From positions 13,595 through 77,594 of the forward strand of contig JAXMHA010000013.1 in the NCBI GenBank assembly GCA_046347015.1: DNA of 64,000 nt, read 5' to 3'. Numbering within the stretch: position 1 is the stretch's first letter; each line of letters starts with the position of its first letter. The notes beneath the pieces are model-generated. The model ran no database searches. It saw nothing but the letters and a program-made list of their open reading frames with translations, and was not told the DNA's origin. This DNA is from Dokdonella_A sp046347015. Lineage in GTDB: Bacteria; Pseudomonadota; Gammaproteobacteria; Xanthomonadales; Rhodanobacteraceae. Both the position numbers and the translations under genes were made by a program. Positions 1 to 9,343 of the stretch are shown here, in pieces.

Positions 1-528
1 GGCCGCATCCTCGACTGGATCAGCTGGCAGGACGCGGTGTGCCTGTACGTGCGCGGCGCCGTGGCGTGGACGCTCGGAGATCCCTGCCTCACGATCCGCG
101 GCGGGCGCAGCCGGCTGACCGGGGAACAAACCCGGCTCGAGCTGCACCCGATCGTCGCCAGCACTGGCCAGTCGCGCGGCCGTGAAGCCAACCCGGCCCC
201 GGCGCTGACGAATGCCTCGTTGTTTGCGCGCGATCGCATGGTGTGCCTGTATTGCGGCAACCGCTTCCACCGCGCGGAACTGACCCGCGACCACGTCATG
301 CCGCTGTCGCGCGGCGGACACGACGCGTGGGAGAACGTCGTCAGCGCGTGCTGGCACTGCAACGTGCGCAAGGGGGGGCGGACGCCACAGCAGGCCGGCA
401 TGCCGCTGCTGGCCATTCCCTACCGGCCGAGCTGGGTTGAACACCTGATCCTGTCGAACCGCAACATCCTCGCCGACCAGATGGAGTTCCTCGCGCACCA
501 TCTGCCCAAGCGCCGCCGGCCCCATTGA
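1..528 (+). CDS. HNH endonuclease, 5' end outside window
   Basis: The frame is open from base 1, so the start lies upstream of the window. The visible 175 residues begin with a conserved N-terminal stretch (ILDWISWQDAV) found in the stand-alone HNH nuclease family. The catalytic ββα-metal module follows, with zinc-type knuckles CLYC and CWHC flanking the H-N-H core (TRDHVMPLSRGG, then WENVVSAC). The family is predicted to bind a divalent metal and cut DNA; its physiological role in bacteria is unclear. No phage genes sit next to it. The internal GTG at base 37 is not a likely start, because homology continues upstream of it. Confidence 0.85.
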   Translation, partial: GRILDWISWQDAVCLYVRGAVAWTLGDPCLTIRGGRSRLTGEQTRLELHPIVASTGQSRGREANPAPALTNASLFARDRMVCLYCGNRFHRAELTRDHVMPLSRGGHDAWENVVSACWHCNVRKGGRTPQQAGMPLLAIPYRPSWVEHLILSNRNILADQMEFLAHHLPKRRRPH

Positions 529-726
529 GCGGGCTGCTTCCGCCGCGCAAGCGCATCCGGCCACCGTCCGTGCCGCCTCGCCTTCGGGATTCCGGATGAA
601 TTCCGGCGAGATCGCCACGTCGACCGCATCGGCGAGATGCGTACAGCCGTCCGCAGCTGCGATTGGCGTCCGCGATCGCACATTGCCGGCCCATCGAATC
701 CACTGTCCGCGGGCGTTCGACCGGCA

Positions 727-2649
727 ATGACGCCACCCACCTCCGAGCCCGCCGCCAAGCCGACGGCACAGGCCCGCGTCGGGGGCAGCGGCGTGACCGA
801 TGCGCTGCCGGTGGCACCCGGACTCGGCCTCGCCCTCGAGGCGGCGCACCTGCCGCGCAAGTCGACACTGGCCGGCCGCCGCGTCGTGCTGATCGCAGCC
901 GTCGCGGTCGTGCTGGCGATTGCCGCGGCCTTCATCGCGCGGATCCTGATGGCGCTGATCGGCCTCGTCACGAACCTGGCGTTCTTCGGGCGCTGGTCGA
1001 TGGACTTCGTCGCGCCGGCGCCCAATGCGCTCGGGCCCTGGGTCATCCTGGTGCCGGCCGTCGGCGGACTCGCCGTCGGCGTGATGGCGCGCTGGGGATC
1101 GCAGGCCATCCGCGGCCACGGCATTCCCGAAGCGATGGAGCAGGTGTTGCTGAACCAGTCACGGATCGCGCCGCGCGTGATGTTCCTGAAACCGGTCTCT
1201 TCGGCGATCGCGATCGGAACCGGTGGCCCGTTCGGTGCCGAAGGTCCGATCATCGCGACCGGCGGCGCGCTCGGTTCCGTCATCGGCCAGTTCCTCAAGG
1301 TCACGGCCAACGAGCGCAAGACACTGCTCGCCGCGGGCGCGGCCGCCGGCATGGCCGCGGTGTTCGGCTCGCCGGTATCGGCGGTCATCCTGGCGGTCGA
1401 ACTGCTGCTGTTCGAATTGCGTCCGCGATCGTTGATCCCCGTCGCGATGGCCGCGTTCGCGGCGACTGCGGTGCGCTGGGCAATGGTTGGATCGCACCCG
1501 GTGTTCGCGATGCCCGATGTCGCGCAGCCCGGTGGTGGCGCGTTGACGTTCTACGTCGCGATCGGCGCCCTGCTCGGCCTCGCGAGCGTCGTCGCGACGC
1601 GGGTCGTCTACCACGTCGAGGAACTGTTCGACCGCCTGCCAGTGCACTGGATGTGGTGGCCCGCGATCGGCGGCATCGTGGTCGGCTTCATCGGCTGGAT
1701 CGACCCGCAGACCCTGGGCGTCGGCTACACGAACATCGAGGGCATCGTTGCCGGGCGCTTCACGGTGACTGCATTGCTGGTGCTGTGCTTCGCGAAATTC
1801 GTGTCATGGGCGGTGGCGCTCGGCAGTGGCACTTCCGGCGGCACGCTGGCGCCGTTGTTCATGGTCGGCGGCGCACTCGGGGCCGCAGTCGGCCACGGGC
1901 TCGCGGTGGCGTTCCCGCACGTCGGCATCGACCCGCGCATCGCGGGGCTGGTTGGCATGGCCGCCATGTTCGCCGGCGCCTCGCGGGCCCTCCTGACTTC
2001 GATCGTATTTGCCTTCGAAACCACGCTGCAACCGTTCGGCCTGCTGCCACTGCTCGGCGGCTGCGCGGCGGCGTACCTGATCTCGGCATTGACGATGCGC
2101 AACACGATCATGACCGAGAAGATCGCCCGACGCGGCGTGCGCGTGCCGACCGAGTATGAAGCGGATTTCCTCGACCGGATCCTGGTGCGCGACGCCGCGG
2201 CGCGCGAGGTGGTGACGTTGCACAGCGCCGACGAGCTCGGCGAGGTGCGACGCTGGGTGGCGTCCGGCAAGGTCGAAGCGCAGCGCGAGGCGTTTCCCGT
2301 CATCGACGATGCGGGACACGTGCGCGGCCTGTTCACCCGGCGCGACCTGTTCGAAACCGATGCCGCCGAAATCAAGCGGATCGGTGACCTGCTGACGCGC
2401 CCGCCGGTGGTCGTCTTCGAGGACAACTCGTTGCGCGAAGCGGCCGACCACATGGCGCGCGAGAACATCGGCCAGTTGATCGTCGTGGATCGCGCCGAGC
2501 CGAGGGTGCTGCGCGGAATCCTGACCCGCGCGGACCTCATCGCCGCCCATGGGCGCCGCCTGCATGAAGCCCAGGACACCAATCGTCACATCCGGCTGCG
2601 CGATGCCCTCGGCAGGCGCTCCCCGGTGCATCCCGGGTCCGGCGACTGA
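727..2649 (+). CDS. CLC-type chloride channel/transporter with C-terminal CBS pair
   Basis: A 640-residue inner-membrane protein with about ten hydrophobic segments, followed by two cytoplasmic CBS domains (roughly residues 480-635). The CLC signature segments are recognisable: RGHGIPEAM (GxGxP), GAEGPII (the GxEGP segment with the gating glutamate) and GTSGGTLAPLF. The first filter segment has His where classical transporters have Ser, and GAEGP replaces GREGP, so this belongs to a divergent prokaryotic branch. Whether it is a channel or a Cl-/H+ exchanger cannot be read from sequence. An upstream in-frame ATG at 637 would add 30 non-conserved residues; 727 is preferred. Confidence 0.85.
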   Translation: MTPPTSEPAAKPTAQARVGGSGVTDALPVAPGLGLALEAAHLPRKSTLAGRRVVLIAAVAVVLAIAAAFIARILMALIGLVTNLAFFGRWSMDFVAPAPNALGPWVILVPAVGGLAVGVMARWGSQAIRGHGIPEAMEQVLLNQSRIAPRVMFLKPVSSAIAIGTGGPFGAEGPIIATGGALGSVIGQFLKVTANERKTLLAAGAAAGMAAVFGSPVSAVILAVELLLFELRPRSLIPVAMAAFAATAVRWAMVGSHPVFAMPDVAQPGGGALTFYVAIGALLGLASVVATRVVYHVEELFDRLPVHWMWWPAIGGIVVGFIGWIDPQTLGVGYTNIEGIVAGRFTVTALLVLCFAKFVSWAVALGSGTSGGTLAPLFMVGGALGAAVGHGLAVAFPHVGIDPRIAGLVGMAAMFAGASRALLTSIVFAFETTLQPFGLLPLLGGCAAAYLISALTMRNTIMTEKIARRGVRVPTEYEADFLDRILVRDAAAREVVTLHSADELGEVRRWVASGKVEAQREAFPVIDDAGHVRGLFTRRDLFETDAAEIKRIGDLLTRPPVVVFEDNSLREAADHMARENIGQLIVVDRAEPRVLRGILTRADLIAAHGRRLHEAQDTNRHIRLRDALGRRSPVHPGSGD

Positions 2650-2834
2650 CGCCGATCACGCGTGGCTGCAGGGTTTTTCCTACATCATCCGGCCGCGATT
2701 CGACGGCTGAATCGCGGGCAACACGCGCAAACGATCGGGTATCGCGCCACTGCCGAAGTGCCACCGCCGGCGTAGACTGCGCCGCACCGGTAGCCGGCAG
2801 GCGCCGGAAACCACAACCCACAGGAGCGACATTC

Positions 2835-3200
2835 ATGCACGGCAAGATCACGGTTTCGCTGGCGCTGGCGCTGGCCATGGCACTCGGATGCGGTTCGGCT
2901 CTCGCAGCGCAGGCAGCCGCCCCGGCGCCCGCCAAGCACCTGACCCCGCAGCAGCAACGCATGGTCGACTGCAACCATGAAGCGAAGGGCAAGACCGGCG
3001 CCGACCGCAAGGCCTTCATGAGCGAATGCCTGAAGGGCCACTCCGCGGCAGCCCCGGCGATGGCGCACAACACGACGCAGCAGGAAAAGATGAAGGCGTG
3101 CAACGCCGAAGCGAAGACCAAGGCCCTCAAGGGCAAGGATCGCAAGGCATTCATGAGCACGTGCCTCAAGGGCGAGGGCGAGGCCGCACCCGCTCATTGA
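2835..3200 (+). CDS. PsiF-repeat secreted protein
   Basis: A 121-residue small exported protein. It has a signal peptide (residues 1 to about 24, ending SALAAQ) and two PsiF repeats of about 33 residues, each with the pattern QQ..M..CN.EAK...G.DRKAFMS.CLKG. E. coli PsiF is phosphate-starvation inducible, but its molecular function is unknown. AGGAG lies 9-13 bases before the ATG and fixes the start. The gene is monocistronic and ends at a strong terminator. No Pho box was recognised upstream. Confidence 0.85.
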   Translation: MHGKITVSLALALAMALGCGSALAAQAAAPAPAKHLTPQQQRMVDCNHEAKGKTGADRKAFMSECLKGHSAAAPAMAHNTTQQEKMKACNAEAKTKALKGKDRKAFMSTCLKGEGEAAPAH

Positions 3201-3224
3201 CGCGTGCCGTCACGAAAGTCTCGT

Positions 3225-3253
3225 CAGGCCCGCTTCGGCGGGCCTGATTTTTT
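3225..3253 (+). terminator. Rho-independent terminator of the psiF-like gene
   Basis: A GC-rich hairpin (arms around AGGCCCGC / GCGGGCCT with a TTCG-type loop) is followed by a six-T run at 3248-3253. It lies 25 bases after the psiF-like stop, between convergent genes. There is no A-run on the other side, so it should act only on the plus strand. Confidence 0.9.
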
Positions 3254-3310
3254 GGCGCCGGGCGCGACGACCGGAGATGGGCATCGCCCACGCCAAGCTG
3301 GGCCCGGCCG

Positions 3311-4264
3311 TCAGCGAAAGCGATCGGTGGCGAGGATCAATTCGTGCGTGTTGCCGGGTTCGAACGCCGAATGCCCGGCATCCGGAACGACCCTGAGATC
3401 GGCCTCGGGCCATGCGCGATGCAAGTCCCACGCGCTGCGCAGCGGACACACGACGTCATAGCGGCCTTGGACGATGACGCCCGGAATGCCGTGCAGGCGG
3501 TGCGCATCGCGCAGCAATTGGGCGTCGCTGTCGAAGAAGCCGCCGTTCACGAAGTAGTGGCACTCGATGCGCGCGAATGCGAGCGCGAAATCATCGCCCG
3601 CGCTGTGTGCAATGTAGGCTTGGTCCTGGAACAGGAAACTCGTCGACGCCTCCCAGACCGACCACGCCTGCGCCGCCGCAAGGCGCACCGCGGGATCGGG
3701 GTCCGTCAGCCGGCGGTAGTACGCCGTCATCATGTCGCCCCGTTCCCCGGGCGGGATCATTGCGAGGTAAGGCTCCCACGCGTCGGGGAAAATCTCGTTG
3801 CATCCGCCCTGATAGAACCACTCGAGTTCCCGGCGGCGCAGCATGAAGATGCCGCGAAGCACGAGTTCGGTGACGCGCGCCGGATGGGCTTCGGCGTAGG
3901 CCAAGGCGAGCGTCGATCCCCACGAGCCGCCGAAAACCTGCCAGCGTTCGATGCCGAGGTGCTCACGCAACCGTTCGATGTCGGCAACGAGGTCCCACGT
4001 CGTGTTGCCGTCGAGTTCGGCATGCGGCGTCGAACGCCCGCATCCCCGCTGGTCGAACAGGACGATCCGGTAGGCGTCCGGATCGAAGAATCGCCGGCAT
4101 TTCGCGTTGCAGCCGGCGCCGGGACCGCCGTGCAGGAACACGGCCGGCTTGCCGTGCGGGTTGCCGCATTGCTCGTAGTACACGCGATGCGGCGCGGCAA
4201 CGGACAGAAATCCGGTGTCGAACGGCTCGACCTCCGGATAGAGCGGGCGGCGTTCGGTCGGCAT
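3311..4264 (-). CDS. pip: Proline iminopeptidase (S33 family)
   Basis: A 317-residue cytoplasmic alpha/beta-hydrolase that releases N-terminal proline from peptides. Visible features: oxyanion-hole motif HGGPG at residues 45-49, DQRGCGRS at 71-78, and the nucleophile elbow GGSWGS with Ser114. The acid is Asp in GRYDVVCP (about residue 265) and the catalytic His is in DAGHSAFE (about 295). Length and motifs match the Xanthomonas-type enzyme throughout. It lies just downstream of tRNA-Pro on the same strand, with 48 bases between them, and converges on the psiF-like gene. Confidence 0.95.
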   Translation of the reverse strand: MPTERRPLYPEVEPFDTGFLSVAAPHRVYYEQCGNPHGKPAVFLHGGPGAGCNAKCRRFFDPDAYRIVLFDQRGCGRSTPHAELDGNTTWDLVADIERLREHLGIERWQVFGGSWGSTLALAYAEAHPARVTELVLRGIFMLRRRELEWFYQGGCNEIFPDAWEPYLAMIPPGERGDMMTAYYRRLTDPDPAVRLAAAQAWSVWEASTSFLFQDQAYIAHSAGDDFALAFARIECHYFVNGGFFDSDAQLLRDAHRLHGIPGVIVQGRYDVVCPLRSAWDLHRAWPEADLRVVPDAGHSAFEPGNTHELILATDRFR

Positions 4265-4312
4265 GGGCGGGAACGGTGCCTTGCAGTGCGGCGGTGGCTG
4301 ACGAATCGCCGG

Positions 4313-4389
4313 TGGTCGGGGCGGCGGGATTCGAACCCACGACCTCCTGCCCCCCAGGCAGATGCGCTACCAGGCTGCGCTACGCCCCG
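4313..4389 (-). tRNA. tRNA-Pro (anticodon GGG)
   Basis: A full cloverleaf of 77 bases including an encoded CCA. The acceptor arms CGGGGCG/CGCCCCG pair perfectly. The anticodon stem is TCTGC/GCAGG around the loop CTGGGGG, and the T-loop is TTCGAAT. Anticodon GGG reads CCC and CCU. It is the last element of the thrS...ihfA-merR block, as in many gammaproteobacteria. Confidence 0.97.
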
Positions 4390-4461
4390 ACAAGGCGATT
4401 CGAAACAACGGGAAATCTTAGCAGAACGGGAGTCGCCATCCCGCGCGCCAGATGCCGGCAA

Positions 4462-4818
4462 TCAACGCTTGAGGATCTGCAGCAGTTCTTCGAGTTCCTG
4501 CCGCACCTGGCGCACGATCTGGTTCGAGATGCTGGCTTCCATGCGACCGTGCTGGCCTTCGATCCGCTGGCGCGCGCCGGTGATCGTGAAGCCCTGGTCA
4601 TAGAGGAGCGCGCGGATGTGCCGGATCATCAGCACGTCGTGGCGCTGGTAGTAGCGGCGGTTGCCGCGCCGCTTGACCGGCTTCAGGTTGGGAAACTCCT
4701 GCTCCCAGTAACGCAGCACGTGCGGCTTGACGCCACACAGTTCGCTGACTTCGCCGATCGTGAAATAGCGTTTGGCCGGGATGACCGGCTGCTCGCTGTT
4801 ATTGCCCTGATCCAGCAT
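4462..4818 (-). CDS. MerR-family transcriptional regulator
   Basis: A 118-residue protein with a MerR-type winged helix (about residues 18-90). It contains YFTIGEVSELCGVKPHVLRYWE and the wing motif RRGNRRYY, followed by a coiled-coil-forming C-terminus (IVRQVRQELEELLQIL). No metal-binding cysteines are present, so it is not a classical metal sensor. It overlaps the end of ihfA by 20 bases, which suggests translational coupling. This ihfA-merR-tRNA-Pro arrangement recurs in gammaproteobacteria; its targets are unknown. Confidence 0.9.
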   Translation of the reverse strand: MLDQGNNSEQPVIPAKRYFTIGEVSELCGVKPHVLRYWEQEFPNLKPVKRRGNRRYYQRHDVLMIRHIRALLYDQGFTITGARQRIEGQHGRMEASISNQIVRQVRQELEELLQILKR

Positions 4819-5098
4819 AGGCTTCTACCCGGATCTTCAGCTTCTGTCCCGGACGGAAGGTCACGACTCGGCGCGCGGAGATCGGAATCTCCTCGCCCGT
4901 TTTCGGATTCCGCCCAGGCCGCTGATTCTTGAATCGCAGATCGAAATTGCCGAACCCCGACAACTTGACCTGCTCCCCCTTTTCGAGCGCATCCCGCACG
5001 ACGTCGAAAAACGCATCGACGAATTCCTTCGCCTCACGCTTGTTCAGCCCGACGTCGAGGAAAAGACGCTCGGCCATCTCCGCCTTCGTCAGCGTCAT
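4799..5098 (-). CDS. ihfA: Integration host factor subunit alpha
   Basis: A 99-residue HU/IHF-fold DNA-bending protein. It has MTLTKAEMAE at the N-terminus, the dimer core LSGFGNFDLR, and the DNA-intercalating arm with GRNPKTGEEIPI, where the proline kinks the minor groove. With IHF-beta (outside this window) it organises the nucleoid and promoters. The start lies one base after the pheT stop (TGA-G-ATG), so pheT-ihfA are coupled in one transcript, as in E. coli. Confidence 0.97.
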   Translation of the reverse strand: MTLTKAEMAERLFLDVGLNKREAKEFVDAFFDVVRDALEKGEQVKLSGFGNFDLRFKNQRPGRNPKTGEEIPISARRVVTFRPGQKLKIRVEAYAGSGQ

Positions 5099-5099
5099 C

Positions 5100-7487
5100 T
5101 CATCCCCGCAACCTGGCCCCGAATTCGCGTTCCAGCGCCCCCACCGCCGCAGCCATCCAGCGGTCGGCGTCCTGATCCGTTAGCGTGCGCGAAGCGTCCT
5201 GCAAAATCAAGCCCATAGCGACACTCTTTCGACCCGGTGTCAAGCCCTGCCCCTGATAAACATCGAAAACCGTGAGTTGCGTCAACCCGGAGCCCACCGC
5301 TCCACGCACACACGCTTCCAATGCCGCCCATGGCACCTCCCGTGCGACCTCCACCGCCAAGTCCCGGCGCAGGGACGGGAAAGCCGGCAGGTCCGTGACA
5401 CGTGGCAACGAGCGCCTGGACAGCGCCGCGGCATCAGCCTCGAAGACGACGGCCTCGCCATCGAGATCGAGCGCCTTCGCAACTCCCGGATGTAATGCAC
5501 CGATCGTGCCGACGACAGCCCGATCCCGGATGATTCGCGCGCCTCGGCCGGGATGCAGCCACGGCGGCAACCCGCTCGCATCGAACGCCCAGCTTCCCGG
5601 GTCACCGGTCATCGCCAGCACGGACTCGAGATCGCCCTTGATGTCGTGGAAATCGACCGGGCGGCCCTGTTCGCCCCACTGCTCGGCAACAGCCGGACCA
5701 CAGGCGACTGCCGCGATCCGCTCGACTTCGATCGGCGCTGCACCGGGCTCGGCCGAGGCGTGGAACACGCGGCCGATTTCGAACAGGCGGACGCGCGGTT
5801 GTTGCCGGCGGCGATTGCGAATCAGCACATCGACGAGTCCCGGCAACAACGACGTTCGCATCGCGCCAAGTTCGGCCGACAGGGGATTGGACAACATCAC
5901 CACGCCGGAATCGCCGTGCCAATCCCGCAACCGCTGCACGTCCGTGAATGCGTAGCACACGGCCTCGTGGTAACCACGCGCCGCCAGTTGGGCACGCAGG
6001 TCCGAGGCCGGCAACCGGGCCTCGTCCGAGCGCGGTTCGGGCGGTGATCCGGCGGGGAGGCGCGATGGTATGCGGTCGTAGCCGTGGATGCGCGCCAGTT
6101 CCTCGATGAGGTCCTCCTCGCACGCGAGATCAAATCGACGCGAGGGGGGCGTCGCGCGCCAGCCGTCGGGCGTCACCGCGACTTCGAGGTCGAGTGCCGT
6201 CAGGATCCGCACGACTTCCGCGTCCGGGATGTCGATGCCGAGCACACGCCGGATGCGGTCCCGGCGCAACGAAATCGGCGGCCGCTCCGGCAAGTGGCCG
6301 GGGTCGACGGCTTCGAGCAGCGGCCCTGCCTGCCCGCCGGCCGCAGCCAGGATCAACGCGGTCGCGTGCTCCACGGCCCGGCGCGGCAGCTCGGGATCGA
6401 CTCCGCGCTCGAAGCGATGTGCCGCGTCGGTGACCATGTTGAGGCGCCGGGCGCGCCCGGCGATCGCCATCGGCGTGAAATGCGCGGCCTCGAGGAAAAC
6501 GTCCTTCGTGCCATCCGTCACGCGTGTATCGAAACCTCCCATCACGCCGGCCAAGGCAACTGGCCGATCCGCGTCGGTGATGAGCAAGAACCCGGGATCG
6601 AGGGAAACGTCGTTCCCGTCGAGCAGCTTCAGCGATTCGCCATCGCGCGCGCGGCGCACGCCGATCGGACCCTGCAGCCGCGCCGCATCGAACGCATGCG
6701 TCGGCTGTCCGAGCTCGATCATCACATATTGCGTCACGTCGACCAGCAGGCTGATCGGGCGGATGCCCGACCGCCGCAGGCGTTCGGCGATCCAGCCGGG
6801 GGTCGGCGCGCCGGCATCGACCCCTTCGAGGTAACGACCGCAGTAGCGCGGGCAATCCGCGGGAGCCGCAAGCTCGATCCGGATCCGGCGGTCGGTTTGC
6901 CCGGGAATCGGCTCGATCGTCACCGGCCGGGCCGGGACGCCGAATGCCGCTGCGACGTCGCTCGCGATGCCGGTCATCGACAGGCAGTCGCCACGATTCG
7001 GCGTGAGCCCAAGATCGAGCACGTGGTCGGGCAGGCCGAGCAAGGCGTCCAGCCGCTGGCCGGGTGACGCGTCGGCCGGCAATTCCAGCAAGCCGGAAGC
7101 GTCCGCGTCGAGCCCGAGTTCGCGCGCCGAACACAGCATGCCGTGCGACTCGACGCCGCGGATGCTGGCAGCCTCGATGGTGACGCCACCCGGCAGCGCC
7201 GCGCCGACCTTCGCGAGCGGCGCGAGCAGGCCAGCGCGTGCGTTCGGGGCGCCGCACACGACATCCAACTCGGTGTCGCCGGTATCAACGCGACAGACCT
7301 GCAGGCGGTCGGCTTGCGGGTGCCTCGCGCAGGAGATGATCCGCGCGACCACGACGTCGTCGAGACCCGTGCCGATCGCGGCGTCCGCCTCGACTTCGTG
7401 GCCGATCATGTTCAAGCGCTCGACGAGCGCGTCATGATCCGCGGGCAGGCGGACAATCTCGCGAAGCCAGTTTTCGGAAACCCTCAT
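5100..7487 (-). CDS. pheT: Phenylalanine--tRNA ligase beta subunit
   Basis: A 795-residue subunit of the cytoplasmic α2β2 enzyme that charges tRNA-Phe. The order is standard: N-terminal helix, EMAP/OB-type tRNA-binding domain (about 40-150), the B3/B4 editing region (about 210-380), B5 (about 400-470), the catalytic-like core (about 480-690), and the C-terminal ferredoxin-like anticodon-binding domain (about 700-795). Length equals that of E. coli PheT (795). It lies 101 bases downstream of pheS in the same operon and is coupled to ihfA. Confidence 0.97.
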   Translation of the reverse strand: MRVSENWLREIVRLPADHDALVERLNMIGHEVEADAAIGTGLDDVVVARIISCARHPQADRLQVCRVDTGDTELDVVCGAPNARAGLLAPLAKVGAALPGGVTIEAASIRGVESHGMLCSARELGLDADASGLLELPADASPGQRLDALLGLPDHVLDLGLTPNRGDCLSMTGIASDVAAAFGVPARPVTIEPIPGQTDRRIRIELAAPADCPRYCGRYLEGVDAGAPTPGWIAERLRRSGIRPISLLVDVTQYVMIELGQPTHAFDAARLQGPIGVRRARDGESLKLLDGNDVSLDPGFLLITDADRPVALAGVMGGFDTRVTDGTKDVFLEAAHFTPMAIAGRARRLNMVTDAAHRFERGVDPELPRRAVEHATALILAAAGGQAGPLLEAVDPGHLPERPPISLRRDRIRRVLGIDIPDAEVVRILTALDLEVAVTPDGWRATPPSRRFDLACEEDLIEELARIHGYDRIPSRLPAGSPPEPRSDEARLPASDLRAQLAARGYHEAVCYAFTDVQRLRDWHGDSGVVMLSNPLSAELGAMRTSLLPGLVDVLIRNRRRQQPRVRLFEIGRVFHASAEPGAAPIEVERIAAVACGPAVAEQWGEQGRPVDFHDIKGDLESVLAMTGDPGSWAFDASGLPPWLHPGRGARIIRDRAVVGTIGALHPGVAKALDLDGEAVVFEADAAALSRRSLPRVTDLPAFPSLRRDLAVEVAREVPWAALEACVRGAVGSGLTQLTVFDVYQGQGLTPGRKSVAMGLILQDASRTLTDQDADRWMAAAVGALEREFGARLRG

Positions 7488-7588
7488 CGTTGCTGCCTGT
7501 CACCCTTGCCGCGGGACTCGGCCCGCCGGACTCGCACCGTTGTTCGTGCCGGGCAGACTTCCGTCCGCGCACGTGGATTGGTACCGGC

Positions 7589-8584
7589 CTACGCAAACTG
7601 TGCAAGGAACCTGGTGTCGTTGTCGAAGAACGCCCGCAGGTCCCTGACGCCGTACCGCAGCATCGCCAGCCGCTCGACCCCCATGCCGAACGCGAACCCG
7701 GTGTAGCGATCCGGATCGATGCCGCAATTCGACAGCACGTTCGGATGCACCATGCCGCAGCCGAGGACCTCGAGCCAGCGCGACCCACCCTCTGGCAGAT
7801 CCCAGCGGATGATCACGTCGGCGCCGGGCTCGACGAACGGAAAGTACGTCGGCTTGAACATCATCTCGAAGTCGCGCTCGAAAAATGCGCGCAGGAACGC
7901 AACCAGGGTGCCCTTCAAGTCGGCCATCGTCGAACTGTCGTCGACCAGCAGGCCTTCGACCTGATGGAACATCGGCGAGTGCGTCTGGTCGGAATCGCTG
8001 CGATAGACCTTGCCCGGCGCGATGATCCGCACCGGCGGTTGCGCCTCGCGCAACGTGCGGATCTGCACCGGGGAGGTGTGCGTGCGCAGCAGCCGGCCGT
8101 CGCCGAAATAAAACGTATCGTGCATCGCCCGCGCGGGATGCAGCGCCGGAAAGTTCAAGGCTTCGAAGTTGTGCCAGTCGTCCTCGATCTCGGGACCTTC
8201 GGCCACCGAATAGCCGAGCTGCGCGAAGATCGCCTCGATGCGATCGAGCGTGCGGGTGATCGGATGGATCGTGCCACGTTGTGCGCGCCGACCGGGTAGC
8301 GTGACGTCGATGCCCTCCGACGCCAGTCGTCTGGCAAGGTCGGACTGCTCGAGTGCCATGCGCCTTGCCGCGATGGCGTCCGTGACCCGCTGCTTCAGCG
8401 CGTTGATTTCGGCGCCACGCACTTTGCGTGCATCCGGCGGCAAGGCGCCGAGCGCCTTCAGCGCCGTCGTGATCGCGCCGTTCTTGCCGAGCATCGCGAC
8501 GCGCTGGCCTTCGAGTGCCTCCAGCGAGGCCGCCGAAGCGATGTCGGACAGCATCGTCGCCGCGGGAATGTCGGAACCACTCAT
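7589..8584 (-). CDS. pheS: Phenylalanine--tRNA ligase alpha subunit
   Basis: A 331-residue class II synthetase catalytic subunit. It starts with an α-helical coiled-coil region (about 1-85) and continues with motif 1 (HPITRTLDRI), motif 2 (VYRSDSDQTHSPMFHQVEG) and motif 3 (GFAFGMGVERLAMLRYG). The ATG at 8584 (MSGSDIP) gives the family's usual length; the open frame continues 48 residues further upstream without similarity. It lies between rplT and pheT in the translation operon. No Phe-rich leader peptide or terminator was found in the 165-base rplT-pheS gap. Confidence 0.97.
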   Translation of the reverse strand: MSGSDIPAATMLSDIASAASLEALEGQRVAMLGKNGAITTALKALGALPPDARKVRGAEINALKQRVTDAIAARRMALEQSDLARRLASEGIDVTLPGRRAQRGTIHPITRTLDRIEAIFAQLGYSVAEGPEIEDDWHNFEALNFPALHPARAMHDTFYFGDGRLLRTHTSPVQIRTLREAQPPVRIIAPGKVYRSDSDQTHSPMFHQVEGLLVDDSSTMADLKGTLVAFLRAFFERDFEMMFKPTYFPFVEPGADVIIRWDLPEGGSRWLEVLGCGMVHPNVLSNCGIDPDRYTGFAFGMGVERLAMLRYGVRDLRAFFDNDTRFLAQFA

Positions 8585-8749
8585 TGCGTCCCCCGGCCCG
8601 GAATGGCTGGAACGACCCGGACCGGATCCCCCGGCGTGGCCGGCGTCGGGATTGCCGCGATCACGCCCGTTCGGCCCGGTGCCGCTGCGCGGGGTGTTGC
8701 AAGCCCCGACGCAGCAGTCCCTGATCATCCAATCATGCGGTGCGCCGGT

Positions 8750-9133
8750 TCACTTTGCGGCGTGGCCCTGCCCGGCACCGCCCAAGGCAGCCTTCGCGCG
8801 GCCAGCCAGCGTGCCGAACGCCGCGATGTCGTGCACGGCGAGATCGGCCAGCACCTTGCGGTCGATCGTGATGCCGGCCTTGCCGAGGCCGTTGATCATC
8901 CGGCTGTAGCTCAGCCCGAATTGGCGCGCACCGGCGTTGATGCGTGCGATCCACAGGCTGCGGAACTGCCGCTTGCGCTGCTTGCGCCCGATGTATGCGT
9001 ACTGCAGGGCCTTCGTGACCGCTTGCTTGGCGACGCGATACACCTTGCGGCGCGCGTTGTAGTAACCCTTCGCCTTGTACAGCAGCTTCTTGTGCCGACG
9101 CCGGGCGGTGACACCACGTTTTACTCGTGCCAT
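8750..9133 (-). CDS. rplT: 50S ribosomal protein L20
   Basis: A 127-residue, strongly basic protein that is an assembly-essential component of the 50S subunit. The N-terminal extension MARVKRGVTARRRHKK and the globular domain motif ARQFGLSYSRMING are typical. The last ~10 residues are a lineage-specific tail. It follows rpmI by 12 bases. In E. coli, L20 represses rpmI-rplT translation; the long rpmI leader here would allow the same. Confidence 0.98.
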   Translation of the reverse strand: MARVKRGVTARRRHKKLLYKAKGYYNARRKVYRVAKQAVTKALQYAYIGRKQRKRQFRSLWIARINAGARQFGLSYSRMINGLGKAGITIDRKVLADLAVHDIAAFGTLAGRAKAALGGAGQGHAAK

Positions 9134-9145
9134 GTCAGCTCTCCG

Positions 9146-9343
9146 TCAGGCGTAGGGCAGCATGCGACGGACGCGACCGGCGTCCTCGGGGCGTACCTCG
9201 TTCGGCGCACGCAGGCCGCGTTTGCGCTTGGTGGCCTTCTTGGTGAGGATGTGGCTCTTGAACGCGTGGCCGCACTTGAACGAACCCGACGCGCGCTTGC
9301 GGAACCGCTTGGCCGCAGCCCGGTTGGTTTTCATCTTCGGCAT
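9146..9343 (-). CDS. rpmI: 50S ribosomal protein L35
   Basis: A 65-residue basic protein beginning MPKMKTNRAAAKRF and containing the family pattern KCGHAFKSHILTKK. Size and sequence are typical of L35. It is preceded by a 204-base gap after infC that contains GC-rich hairpins, including CCGTCG/CGACGG near 9465-9485. This is where the E. coli L20 translational operator sits; an equivalent role here is inference. Confidence 0.97.
   Translation of the reverse strand: MPKMKTNRAAAKRFRKRASGSFKCGHAFKSHILTKKATKRKRGLRAPNEVRPEDAGRVRRMLPYA

Noticed and set aside
8585..8749. pheST attenuator with Phe leader peptide
   Set aside because: No Phe-rich mini-ORF and no hairpin with a T-run is present between rplT and pheS.
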